Part shown: in pieces, positions 18,477-30,072 of the stretch | How the letters are laid out: the number at the start of each line of letters is the position of its first letter | Numbering within the stretch: position 1 is the stretch's first letter | DNA from: Marimonas arenosa | Lineage (GTDB): Bacteria > Pseudomonadota > Alphaproteobacteria > Rhodobacterales > Rhodobacteraceae | NCBI RefSeq assembly: GCF_030848945.1 | Contig: NZ_JANHAX010000009.1 | Span: 46,743-110,742 of the forward strand | DNA length: 64,000 bases | Reading direction: 5' to 3' | Translations under genes and position numbers: made by a program | Notes under the pieces: generated by a model | Seen by the model: only the letters and a program-made list of their open reading frames with translations | What the model was told of the DNA's origin: nothing | The model's database searches: none

Positions 18477-18498
18477 GGGGCGGGTGGTTACCCGCCCC
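18477..18498 (+). terminator. Intrinsic terminator after the ETF-QO gene
   Basis: GGGGCGGG (18477-18484), a 6-base loop, CCCGCCCC (18491-18498), followed by GGCTTTT. The stem is perfect, 9 bp downstream of the stop, and also close to the end of the convergent gene at 18510. Confidence 0.8.
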
Positions 18499-18509
18499 GG
18501 CTTTTCAGC

Positions 18510-18917
18510 TTATTCCGCCGCAACGACGGCGTACTGGTCAGTCACCACGTATTTGCAGGCGGTGCAGGCCGCGCCGCTGCGTTCGGAATACCAGCGACAG
18601 GAGGCGCGGATCACGCAGGGCTGCAGATCGTCCTGCGGCAACCCGCCCTGGGCCTCGATCGCGGCCAGCACCTTGCGCACCACGCCGCAGCCGTCGCCCG
18701 TCCACTGCGCGCAGTTACCTTCCTGGCAGGGTGAGGCAAAACGCATGCGGGCCTCGGGCGGGCCGTGGTTCCGCGCCACGGCGACGAAATCGCCGTCGAT
18801 CTGCATCGGTGTGCGCAGGTAGCTGAGCACACCGTCCCGTCCCATCGTCCCCAAAAGCGTTGCGCCAGGGGCGCAGGGCGCGGAGGGGCAGGTGAGTTCG
18901 GGCGCGTCTTTTCTCAT
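18510..18917 (-). CDS. Cysteine-rich hypothetical protein
   Basis: A 135-residue protein with nine cysteines at residues 10, 15, 64, 69, 77, 101, 107, 118 and 121, in pairs such as CPSAPC, CQEGNC and CTAC. This suggests metal or Fe-S binding, but I know no named family. There is no signal peptide or membrane helix. The ATG overlaps the stop of the small upstream gene (ATGA), so the two are coexpressed, convergent to ETF-QO. Confidence 0.75.
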   Translation of the reverse strand: MRKDAPELTCPSAPCAPGATLLGTMGRDGVLSYLRTPMQIDGDFVAVARNHGPPEARMRFASPCQEGNCAQWTGDGCGVVRKVLAAIEAQGGLPQDDLQPCVIRASCRWYSERSGAACTACKYVVTDQYAVVAAE

Positions 18918-19159
18918 CCGAACTGCCTTTCGAATTCGGCGACCTGTTTTTCGACCTTTAGGATGTCGTCGAACCGTTCGCGCAGGATGAGCCCCAGCCA
19001 TTCGCGGGGGAAGCGGATGGCGAAGGGCTGTTCTACAATCTTGCCTGCGCCGGCGGCGGCCACCTTGCCGAGCGCGACCTTCTGCAGGTCGGAGGCGAGC
19101 TCCTGTTCGGCATCGCGGCTGAGTTCCACGTTGCCGAGGTCGATTACAAAACGTGCCAT
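18914..19159 (-). CDS. Small hypothetical protein
   Basis: An 81-residue soluble protein with no cysteines or membrane segment. It begins MARFVIDLGNVELSRDAEQEL and contains IVEQPFAIRFPREWLGLIL and a helical, charged C-terminus. I do not recognise a family. The ATG at 19159 was preferred over one 8 codons upstream because it fits a compact N-terminal beta strand. It is translationally coupled to the downstream cysteine-rich gene. Confidence 0.7.
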   Translation of the reverse strand: MARFVIDLGNVELSRDAEQELASDLQKVALGKVAAAGAGKIVEQPFAIRFPREWLGLILRERFDDILKVEKQVAEFERQFG

Positions 19160-19327
19160 GGGAATAATCCTTTCTGTTGACAAAGAAGTTGCGTGAAATA
19201 GCGCTAAGTCACGGGAAAGATGTTATGCGAATCCCCTTTTGATTGAAATTGGCTCGCAGGTCGGGAAAACCTGACCACGGCGGAAATCGGCCGGTGCGGC
19301 CTGACGCGGTGCCCGGTCAAAAAGGAA

Positions 19328-19354
19328 ACGGGCCCCGCGGAAGACGGGGCCCGT
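19328..19354 (-). terminator. Intrinsic terminator of the BMP transporter operon
   Basis: On the minus strand, ACGGGCCCCG, a short loop and a complementary CGGGGCCCGT arm are followed by TTTCCTTTTTG. The hairpin lies 26 bp after the stop of the BMP gene. It is a classic stem plus U-rich tail. Confidence 0.85.
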
Positions 19355-19379
19355 GTCGCGAAAACTCCTGTCAAACGGG

Positions 19380-20453
19380 TTATTGCGGAATCTCGCCCTC
19401 GATGCCTTCGACATAGAAGTTCATGCCGGCCAGCGTACCGTCATCGGCGGTCTCGCCGTCAGCTAGCCAGGGCGAGCCGTCCTGCTTGTTAAGCGGGCCG
19501 GTGAAGGGGTGGTATTCGCCCTTGGCGATCGCATCTTTCAGAGCCAGTGCCTCGGCTTTTACCTCGGCCGGCACGACGTCGGTGATTTCCCCGATGCCCA
19601 CCATGCCCGGGCCGATGCCGTCCCACGTGTTGTCGCTTTCCCAGGTGCCGTCCATCACGGCCTGGGTGCGAGCGATGTAGTAGGGCGCCCAGTTGTCGAT
19701 GATCGAACTGATGCGCGGCATCGGCGAAAACTCGGCCATGTCGGACGCCTGACCGAAGGTATAGACGTTGCCGGCGGCCTGCGCGGCGGCCTGCGGCGCC
19801 TTCGAGTCGGTATGCTGCAGGATCACGTCGGCGCCCTGTTCGATCAGCACCTTGGCGGCGTCAGCCTCTTTCGCCGGGTCGAACCAAGTATAGGCCCAAA
19901 CAATCTTGAACTGCACATCCGGGTTAACCTTCTTGGCGTGGATATAGGCGCTGTTGATGCCGCGGATGACCTCGGGGATCGGGAAGGAGGCGATGTAGCC
20001 GATCACGTTTGATTGCGTCATGTGTCCGGCGATGGTGCCCTGGATGGCGCGGCCTTCGTAGAAGCGGGCCGAGTAGACGCCGACGTTTTCGGCGGTCTTG
20101 TAGCCGGTGGCGTGTTCAAATTTCACGTTCGGGAACTTCTTGGCGACGTTGATGGTGGGATCCATGTAGCCGAACGAGGTGGTGAAGATCAGGTTGGCGC
20201 CCTGCAGGGCCATCTGGGTCATGACGCGCTCGGCATCGGCGCCTTCGGGTACGTTTTCGACATAGGTGGTTTCGACCTTATCGCCGAAATGCGCCTCGAC
20301 CGCGAGGCGGCCCTGATCGTGTTCGTAGGTCCAGCCACCGTCGCCGACGGGGCCGACATAGACGAAGCCGACCTTGGTCTTGTCCTGGGCCACGGCGCTG
20401 GTGGCGAGGCCCAGCGCCAGCGCGGCGCCGGCGAGAAGCTTGGTGATTGTCAT
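19380..20453 (-). CDS. BMP family ABC transporter substrate-binding protein
   Basis: A 357-residue periplasmic protein with a Sec signal peptide (LLAGAALALGLATSAVAQ). BMP-family features are KVGFVYVGPVGDGGWTYEHD, GANLIFTTSFGYMDP, GVYSARFYEGRAIQGTIAGHM and GADVILQHTDSKAPQ. Relatives bind purine nucleosides, which is the likely ligand class. It lacks a lipobox, so it is a soluble binding protein. It is the last gene of the operon ATPase-permease-permease-BMP and precedes the terminator. A 108-codon upstream extension in frame is spurious. Confidence 0.93.
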   Translation of the reverse strand: MTITKLLAGAALALGLATSAVAQDKTKVGFVYVGPVGDGGWTYEHDQGRLAVEAHFGDKVETTYVENVPEGADAERVMTQMALQGANLIFTTSFGYMDPTINVAKKFPNVKFEHATGYKTAENVGVYSARFYEGRAIQGTIAGHMTQSNVIGYIASFPIPEVIRGINSAYIHAKKVNPDVQFKIVWAYTWFDPAKEADAAKVLIEQGADVILQHTDSKAPQAAAQAAGNVYTFGQASDMAEFSPMPRISSIIDNWAPYYIARTQAVMDGTWESDNTWDGIGPGMVGIGEITDVVPAEVKAEALALKDAIAKGEYHPFTGPLNKQDGSPWLADGETADDGTLAGMNFYVEGIEGEIPQ

Positions 20454-20503
20454 GAGTGCTCTCCCTGTTGTTTCGTTAGGTACGTTCGGCAGCGGCCCCG
20501 GCT

Positions 20504-21424
20504 TCAGCCTGAGGCGTGGAAGACGCGGCCAAGCGAGCCGGGAGCCCGGCTGCGGTCGGCCGACATGATGACCAGCACGAGGATGGTAATCAGATAGGGT
20601 GACATGGACAGGTATTCGACGGGAATGGCAAGCCCCGCAGCCTGCAAATTGAGCTGCAGCACGGTGACACCGCCGAAAAGATAGGCGCCGAGCAGCACCC
20701 GCCAGGGCTTCCAGCTGGCGAACACCACCAGTGCCAGCGCGATCCAGCCGGCGCCCGCGGTCATGCCCTCGGTCCATTGGGGCACGCGGATCAGGCTGAT
20801 ATAGGCGCCGCCCAGGCCGGCGCAGGCGCCGCCGAACATGATGGCCAACACACGAATGCGCACCACCTTGTAGCCCAGCGCATGGGCGGCATCATGGTTT
20901 TCGCCCACCGCCCGCAGCACAAGGCCGACGCGGGTGTATTTCAACACCGCCCAGACCGCGGCGACCAGCGCAAGCCCGAAATAGACCATCACGTCGTGCG
21001 AGAAGAGCACGGTGCCGAGGAACGGCAGGTCGCTGAGAAGCGGGATATGGAGATCGGGTGTCTGCGCCGGTTTCAGGCCGACATACTCCTGCCCCAGAAG
21101 CGAGCTGAGCCCCAGCCCGAAGAGCGTGAGCGCAAGACCCGAGGCCACCTGGTTGGCCAGGGCGAACTGGGTGAGGATGGCGAAGAGCAGCGACAGAAGC
21201 GCCCCGCCCACGGCGGCGGCGACAAAACCCACGGCTGGTGAGCCGGTTTCGATGGTGATGGCGAAGCCGCAGATCGCGCCGGTGATCATCATGCCCTCGA
21301 CCCCGAGGTTGAGAACGCCGGCACGCTCGACCACCAGCTCGCCGATACCGGCGATCAGGATCGGCGTAGCCGCAACCATGAGCGAGGCCAGAAGAAGAGC
21401 GGGGGAAATGGCGGAGAGGTCCAT
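20504..21424 (-). CDS. ABC transporter permease (BMP/nucleoside type)
   Basis: A 306-residue inner-membrane permease of the BPD_transp_2 (branched-chain/monosaccharide/nucleoside) class with 8-9 hydrophobic helices. Landmarks are GELVVERAGVLNLGVEGMM, AVGENHDAAHALGYKV and GGACAGLGGAY. It overlaps the preceding permease by 4 bp and is followed, after about 50 bp, by the binding-protein gene. Confidence 0.92.
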   Translation of the reverse strand: MDLSAISPALLLASLMVAATPILIAGIGELVVERAGVLNLGVEGMMITGAICGFAITIETGSPAVGFVAAAVGGALLSLLFAILTQFALANQVASGLALTLFGLGLSSLLGQEYVGLKPAQTPDLHIPLLSDLPFLGTVLFSHDVMVYFGLALVAAVWAVLKYTRVGLVLRAVGENHDAAHALGYKVVRIRVLAIMFGGACAGLGGAYISLIRVPQWTEGMTAGAGWIALALVVFASWKPWRVLLGAYLFGGVTVLQLNLQAAGLAIPVEYLSMSPYLITILVLVIMSADRSRAPGSLGRVFHASG

Positions 21425-22509
21425 CAGGCTTTCTCGCGTTTGACGAAGCGGATGCGGTAGTTGGTCAGCAGGTCCACAGCGAGCAGGAAGAACAGCAGCA
21501 TGCCCTGGAACAGCTGGATCGCGGCCGAGGGCAGGCTGAGCATGAGCTGGGCCAGCTCACCGCCGATATAGGTCAGCGCCATCAGCAGGCCGGCCAGAAG
21601 GATACCCACCGGATGCAGCCGCCCGAGGAAGGCCACGATGATCGCCGTGAACCCGTATCCGGTGTTGAAATCGATGCTGATCTGGCCTGAGGGGCCGGAA
21701 ACCTCGAACAGACCGGCCAGCCCGGCCATCAGCCCCGACATGCCGAGGCAGAACAGGATCAGCAGGTTGGGATTGACGCCCGAGAAGCGCGCCGCGCGCG
21801 GCGCCTCGCCGGTGAGGCGGATGGAAAAGCCCAGCATGTGGCGGTTGAGCAGTATATAGGCAAAGATCACGGCCAGGAACGCGGTCAGAACGCCCCAGTG
21901 CATGCCGGTTCCGGCGATCAGTTCGTCATTGAAGGCGGACGGATAGTCCTTGAGGTTGCGCGAACCGGGAAAGCCCAGGCCCTCGGGGTTTTTCAGGAGC
22001 CCCAGCGACATCGAGGCCAGGAGCTGTTCGCCGACGTAGACAAGCATCAGCGAGACCAGGATCTCGTTGGTGCCGAACTTCACCTTCAGAAGTGCCGGGA
22101 TCATCGCCCAGAGCCAGCCGCCCAAGGCGCCCCCGATCACCATCAGCGGGAAGACATACCACGCGTCGAGAGGATAGAAGGCGAGGCCGACGCCGGCGCC
22201 GACGATCGCGCCGAGGATATACTGGCCTTCCGCCCCGATGTTCCAGATGCCGGCGCGGAAACCCAGCGAAAGCCCGATGGCAATCAGAATCAGCGGCCCC
22301 GCCTTGACCAGAAGCTGCGGCCGGGAATACGAGGCGAACTGTTCGTTGAACAAAGGATCCCAGAATATCACCCTGATCGCCTCGACCGGGTTCTTGCCCA
22401 GCATCGCGAACAGGATGCCGCCCGCGATCATCGTCAGCACCACCGCCATCAGCGGTGTCAGCCAAGCAAAGACCCTGGACGGCTGCGGGCGTTTCTCAAG
22501 CTTCAGCAT
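21424..22509 (-). CDS. ABC transporter permease (BMP/nucleoside type)
   Basis: The second membrane subunit, 361 residues, starting MLKLEKRPQPS. It has many hydrophobic helices and the family motifs FRAGIWNIGAEGQYILGAI, RLTGEAPRAARFSGVN and LFEVSGPSGQISIDFNTGYGF. It overlaps the ATPase stop by 14 bp and the next permease by 4 bp. With its partner it forms the heterodimeric channel of a nucleoside-type importer. Confidence 0.92.
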   Translation of the reverse strand: MLKLEKRPQPSRVFAWLTPLMAVVLTMIAGGILFAMLGKNPVEAIRVIFWDPLFNEQFASYSRPQLLVKAGPLILIAIGLSLGFRAGIWNIGAEGQYILGAIVGAGVGLAFYPLDAWYVFPLMVIGGALGGWLWAMIPALLKVKFGTNEILVSLMLVYVGEQLLASMSLGLLKNPEGLGFPGSRNLKDYPSAFNDELIAGTGMHWGVLTAFLAVIFAYILLNRHMLGFSIRLTGEAPRAARFSGVNPNLLILFCLGMSGLMAGLAGLFEVSGPSGQISIDFNTGYGFTAIIVAFLGRLHPVGILLAGLLMALTYIGGELAQLMLSLPSAAIQLFQGMLLFFLLAVDLLTNYRIRFVKREKA

Positions 22510-24019
22510 GGGCCACCTCCATACCGTGGGCGCCACCCATCATTAGGCCGATCTCGTCGACCGTCAGGCCCTTGGTCGGGCGTTTCGCTGTAAGCCGGCC
22601 TTCGTTCAGCGCGGCGAAATGGTCGGACACTTCCATCAGTTCGTCGAGGTCCTGGCTGATCACCACCACGCCCGCGCCGCCCGCAGCCAGATCCAGCAGG
22701 GCCTGGCGAATGGCGGCGGCGGCCAAGGCATCGACGCCCCAGGTGGGCTGGTTCACCACCAGAACATAGGGTTTTTGCAGCACTTCGCGGCCGATCACGA
22801 ATTTCTGCAGGTTGCCGCCCGAGAGCGAGCGTGCAGCATTTTCCGGGCCTGGCGTGCGGACATCGAATTTCTTGATGATTTCCTCGGCAAATTCGCGTGC
22901 CTGGCCCCAGCGCAGGAAGCCCCGGTTGGCCAGATCGCGGCGCACCGCGCCGGTCAGGAGGGCATTTTCCGTCAGGCTCATGTTTGGCGCCGCGGCATGG
23001 CCGAGCCGTTCCTCGGGGGCACACAGGAGGCCTGCGGCGCGCCGGGCGTTGGGACCGAGCTTGCCGATCGGCCGGCCGCCAAGCCTGATCGCGTCCGACG
23101 GCACACGCTCTTCGCCCGAGAGCGCAAGCAGCAGCTCGTCCTGGCCGTTGCCCGCAACCCCGCCGATACCCAGAATCTCGCCGCGGTGGAGCTCAAGATG
23201 GATGTTTTTCAGCGCGGTGCCGAACTGGCCGGGCGAGGGCATGGACAGGCCCGAGATATCGAGCGCGATATCACCCAGCTTCGCACCCGCAGATTTCGGG
23301 GTCTGCAATTCGGAGCCGACCATCATTTCGGCCATGTCGCGGGCGGTGGTCTCGCGCGGCACGCAGGTGCCGACGTTCTTGCCCAGCCGCAGGATCGTGG
23401 CGGTGTCGCAGAGCGCGCGGATCTCTTCCAGCTTGTGCGAGATATAGAGGATCGAAGTACCTTCGGCGCGCAGCTTGTTCAGCGTCTGGAACAGGATTTC
23501 GACCTCTTGCGGGGTCAGAACGCTGGTCGGTTCGTCCATGATCAGCAGTCTGGGATCCTGCAAAAGGCAGCGGATGATCTCGACCCGCTGGCGTTCGCCC
23601 GCCGAGAGATCACCCACCGTGCGATAGGGATCGAGCGGCAGACCATATTCTTCCGAAACGCTGCGGATCCGCGCGGCGAGGTCGCGCATCGGCGGCGGGT
23701 CTTCCATGCCCAGAGCGATGTTCTCGGCCACGTCGAGCGCGTCGAACAGCGAGAAATGCTGGAACACCATCGCCACGCCCGCGGCGCGGGCGGCACGGGG
23801 TTCGGGCGGGGCAAAGGGTTCGCCGCGCATCTGCATCGTGCCGCTGTCGGGTTTCACGAGCCCGTAGATCATTTTAACCAGCGTGGATTTGCCGGCGCCG
23901 TTTTCGCCCAGAAGCGCATGGATCTCGCCTTCGCCGATCTCGAACGAGACGGAGTCGTTCGCCACGACGCCGGGATAGGCCTTGGTCAGCCCGTCGATCT
24001 TCAAGAGTGGTTGCGTCAC
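22496..24019 (-). CDS. ABC transporter ATP-binding protein with two nucleotide-binding domains (BMP/nucleoside type)
   Basis: A 507-residue double ATPase like those of sugar and nucleoside importers. Domain 1 has GENGAGKSTLVKMIYGL, LSAGERQRVEIIRCL and LLIMDEPTSVL. Domain 2 has a degenerate Walker A (GVAGNGQDELLLAL) and LSGGNLQKFVIGREV, the usual asymmetry of this class. Homology begins at the GTG (VTQPLLKIDGLTKAYPG), so the 46-codon in-frame extension from a TTG is not used. It is the first gene of the four-gene operon, divergent from the DUF6544 gene across about 240 bp. Confidence 0.92.
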   Translation of the reverse strand: MTQPLLKIDGLTKAYPGVVANDSVSFEIGEGEIHALLGENGAGKSTLVKMIYGLVKPDSGTMQMRGEPFAPPEPRAARAAGVAMVFQHFSLFDALDVAENIALGMEDPPPMRDLAARIRSVSEEYGLPLDPYRTVGDLSAGERQRVEIIRCLLQDPRLLIMDEPTSVLTPQEVEILFQTLNKLRAEGTSILYISHKLEEIRALCDTATILRLGKNVGTCVPRETTARDMAEMMVGSELQTPKSAGAKLGDIALDISGLSMPSPGQFGTALKNIHLELHRGEILGIGGVAGNGQDELLLALSGEERVPSDAIRLGGRPIGKLGPNARRAAGLLCAPEERLGHAAAPNMSLTENALLTGAVRRDLANRGFLRWGQAREFAEEIIKKFDVRTPGPENAARSLSGGNLQKFVIGREVLQKPYVLVVNQPTWGVDALAAAAIRQALLDLAAGGAGVVVISQDLDELMEVSDHFAALNEGRLTAKRPTKGLTVDEIGLMMGGAHGMEVAHAEA

Positions 24020-24262
24020 ACGCGCCCCCGGCTTTCTTGTTGGTTCGGGCGCAAGGCCCCCCTGTCGGACACCATGAAAGCGGGCAAGCCGCCGATCTGG
24101 CAAGCAAGGAATCCGTCTCCGGCGTTGAAAGTCTTTCAGGGAATGCAGGATAATCAAGCTGTTTATTCTGGAAAGCTGAAAGAAATTTGAGGCAACGGCG
24201 GGTTGTCGGGTACGGTTGCCCGATTTCGTGGCAGAGTGAGGACGGCAACGCAGGAGGGTCGA

Positions 24263-25078
24263 ATGCGGTGGGCTTTGACAATACTAGGCGCGCTGGTGCT
24301 GGTGATCTGGGCGGCACATCTGCTGAGTGCCTGGCAGTTCCGTCGGCTTGCCGCCGGGTTGGTGGCGGAGATCGGGCAGGGCGGTACGGCAGTGCCGCGC
24401 GAGGATCTGCCTGCGGCCGTGCGCGCGTTCGCCCGGCGCGGCCTGTCCGGGCAGGCACCGTTGGCGGGACGGATCAGGTTGGAGCAGGCGGCCGAAATGG
24501 AGCTGCAGCCGGGGGGTGGCTGGCAGGCTATCACCGCGCGGCAGACGATCGGGGTGAGCGAGACGGGGTTTGTCTGGGAGGCGTGGCAGAGCAAAGGCCC
24601 GCTGCTGCTGGTTCGGGTGATCGATGCTTTTACCGCCGGGCATGGACGGTTGCAGGTACGGTTGCTGGGCTCGGTCCCGGTGGCGCGTGCCGCGGGGCCC
24701 GAGGTGGATCGGGGGGAGGCGATGCGATATCTCGCCGAATTGCCCTGGGCGCCCGATGCCATTTTGCTCAACCGGGATCTGCGCTGGCGGGTGCTGGAGA
24801 GCGGCGAAATCGAAGTGTTGTTGAAAATTGGGCCGTCCGATGCGGTGGTGCGATTTGAGTTGGACGCATCCGGCGATCTGGCGGTGATGCGGGCCGAAGC
24901 GCGCTATGCCGGCGAGGTCGGCGGCGCTGCGCTCTACAAGGACTGGGAGGGCCGTTTCACTGACTATGGTGAGATCGGCGGGCGGCGGATTCCGCGCCGG
25001 GGCGAGGTGGGTTACATGGTGGATGGGGTTTACCAGCCCTACTGGCGCGGGCGGATCACCGGGTATCGGGTGGAATGA
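24263..25078 (+). CDS. DUF6544 family protein, membrane-anchored
   Basis: A 271-residue protein with an uncleaved N-terminal helix (ALTILGALVLVIWAAHLLSAW) and a soluble domain. That domain matches my memory of DUF6544: RIRLEQAAEMELQPGGGW, GFVWEA, GRLQVRLLGSVPVARAAGPEVD, MRYLAELPWAPDAIL, WEGRFTDYGEIGGRRIPRRG, PYWRGRI. The function is unknown. GGAGGG lies 4-10 bases before the ATG. An in-frame start 60 bases upstream lacks that site. Confidence 0.8.
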   Translation: MRWALTILGALVLVIWAAHLLSAWQFRRLAAGLVAEIGQGGTAVPREDLPAAVRAFARRGLSGQAPLAGRIRLEQAAEMELQPGGGWQAITARQTIGVSETGFVWEAWQSKGPLLLVRVIDAFTAGHGRLQVRLLGSVPVARAAGPEVDRGEAMRYLAELPWAPDAILLNRDLRWRVLESGEIEVLLKIGPSDAVVRFELDASGDLAVMRAEARYAGEVGGAALYKDWEGRFTDYGEIGGRRIPRRGEVGYMVDGVYQPYWRGRITGYRVE

Positions 25079-25106
25079 CAGGCACGCCGGAGGCGGCGGT
25101 TTTTTT

Positions 25107-25155
25107 CGGGGGCTTTGCCCCCGCACCCCCGAGGTATTTCGAAAACAGAAGAAGT
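25107..25155 (+). repeat. Gene-end hairpin element, diverged copy
   Basis: CGGGGGC (25107-25113), TTT, GCCCCCG (25117-25123), then CACCCCCGAGGTATTTC and an AGAAGAAG tail, 28 bp after the DUF6544 stop. The order (hairpin, C-rich run, GGTATTTC, purine-rich tail) parallels the elements at 1857-1907 and 2032-2081. A run of T precedes the stem rather than following it, so ordinary intrinsic termination is doubtful. Confidence 0.5.
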
Positions 25156-25202
25156 GGGGTTTCCGACTTCCGCGTCGGCCGCGGCGCGGCTAGTCTCTGC
25201 CC

Positions 25203-28718
<3,516 letters not shown>

Positions 28719-28728
28719 GCGGTGCGTC

Positions 28729-29046
28729 TCACACCATGTTCGCGGCCCGGGCGGCTTCGACGACATTGCGCACCCCAAGCTTGTGGTAGATCGACTTGGT
28801 ATAGTCCGAGACGGTGTGTGGAGAAATCCCGCAGGTCGCCGCGCAGTCCTTGCGTGACATGCCGTTGACCAGCAGAAACGGAACCTCGCGTTCGCGCGGG
28901 GTGAGATCGGGCAGGTTCTTGATGTCGCCCGACACCATCAGCCGCCGGAAACCATCTTTGAAAACCGGGGCCGTGCCCTGCAGCTCTTCCAGCCGGCGGT
29001 GCATCAGCAGGCAGAAGGTGCGCAGTTGCGGGATGGTGGCGCCGTA
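28729..29046 (-). pseudogene. LuxR-family HTH regulator, 5'-truncated remnant
   Basis: The C-terminal LuxR-type DNA-binding domain is intact: LTPREREVPFLLVNG, CAATCGISPHTVSDYTKSIYHKLGVRN, ending AARAANMV. From the first ATG (29004) only 91 residues can be made. The frame stays open upstream (RYGATIPQLRTFCLL) to about 29046, reading like the tail of a sensor-domain helix, with no start codon before homology-looking sequence ends. There the opposite-strand surface-protein gene begins. I infer loss of the N-terminal domain and promoter. A functional stand-alone HTH protein starting at 29004 cannot be excluded. Confidence 0.65.
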
Positions 29047-30041
29047 ACGCGCCTCGAGCGCCTCTCCGTCACCGCCCTCACCACACTGGCCACCATGCTC
29101 GCCCTGACCCCGCCGCTGCCGGCCGAGCAGGTGTTCAACGAAGACGTGATCGTCGATGGCGGGCTCTGTGCGGGGTATGAGTGCGCTTCAGGGGATGCGA
29201 ATACTTTCGGCATTCATGTCAAATCAGATTTACCAATGATTACGTTTGAAGACAGCAACGGTCCTGATTGGGAAGTCAGCGCGGATTCAAGTGGCGGAAA
29301 TATTTTCCGAATCGTCGACATCGAAAACGGTTCTCTTCCTTTTGGGATCGTGTCCGGGTCCAACACCGCGTCCAACGACTTTGCTCTATGGGTTGGCTCG
29401 AATGGACACGTTGGTTTCGGGCGGCCAGCTCCGGCCAAACCTCTTCACGTTATGGATCCCGCCACGCCAACCTTGAGGATGCAACAGGGCACATGGCGCG
29501 GCACAACTTACCAGATCTGGGACATTGCCGCAGGCACTTCCGGATTTCAGCAGGCCCATGACGAAACCACCACCCCTTTCACCATTCAAAAAAGGCGCAC
29601 CCAGCTCGGGTTTTTGTCATGGATAGCGCGGGGCTGATCGGCTTCGGGACCTCGCCCGCCAACAAGACCAAGCTGTTCGAGATCAGACCGGCGTGCGATG
29701 CCGTCCTCGCAGGCAGCCTCACCACCGGCGGCACCGGCTGCGGCGGCGGCTGCGACCGGGTGTTCTCGGATGACTATGACCTGCCCAGCATCGCCGAACA
29801 TACCGAAGCCATGCTCCGCCTCGGCCACCTCCCGAATGTCGGACCCGCGCCGGAACACACGCCCGTCGACGTGACCGACAAGCTCGGGCGGATGCTGAAC
29901 GAGCTGGAACACGCGCATCTCTACATCGCAGAACTCAATGCGGAAAACCGGCGGTTCAGGACTGAGCTTTCGCAACTGCGCGCCGATGCGGACGCACGCT
30001 TTGCCCGGTTGGAATCAGTGCCGTCGGCACGGGATCACTGA
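29047..30041 (+). pseudogene. Secreted tail-fibre-like surface protein, frameshifted and lacking a normal start
   Basis: The first part reads TRLERLSVTALTTLATML, a signal-peptide-like stretch, followed by AEQVFNEDVIVDGGLCAGYEC, glycine-rich GNVGFGT-type repeats (GHVGFGRPAPAKPLHV), and runs to a stop at 29637. The continuation is in the -1 frame from about 29595 (SAGLIGFGTSPANKTKLFEIR). It ends in LPSIAEHTEAM and NELEHAHLYIAELNAENRRFRTELSQL, a coiled-coil tail as in phage-tail-like or S74-type proteins. The frame change is near a six-A run (about 29587-29592). The codon where ATG is expected is GTA. Base composition is lower in GC than in neighbouring genes. Confidence 0.6.
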
Positions 30042-30072
30042 GTGCCGGCGCCGCGCGTCGACCGGCACGGTG

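Noticed and set aside
24020..24157. TTG-initiated 46-codon extension of the BMP-type ATPase
   Set aside because: The extension is Arg-rich and non-homologous; a GTG sits exactly at the start of the conserved ATPase domain.
22619..24190. 523-codon plus-strand frame opposite the BMP-type ATPase
   Set aside because: Antisense to a complete double ATPase with all nucleotide-binding motifs.
28999..29046. ATG at 28999 as the real start of the surface protein
   Set aside because: It would add 15 residues antisense to the LuxR remnant in front of the signal peptide, unlike relatives as I remember them.
29575..29640. Programmed -1 ribosomal frameshift in the surface-protein gene
   Set aside because: The A-run does not form a full X-XXY-YYZ heptamer in frame, and the gene also lacks a normal start, so decay or an indel is the simpler explanation.
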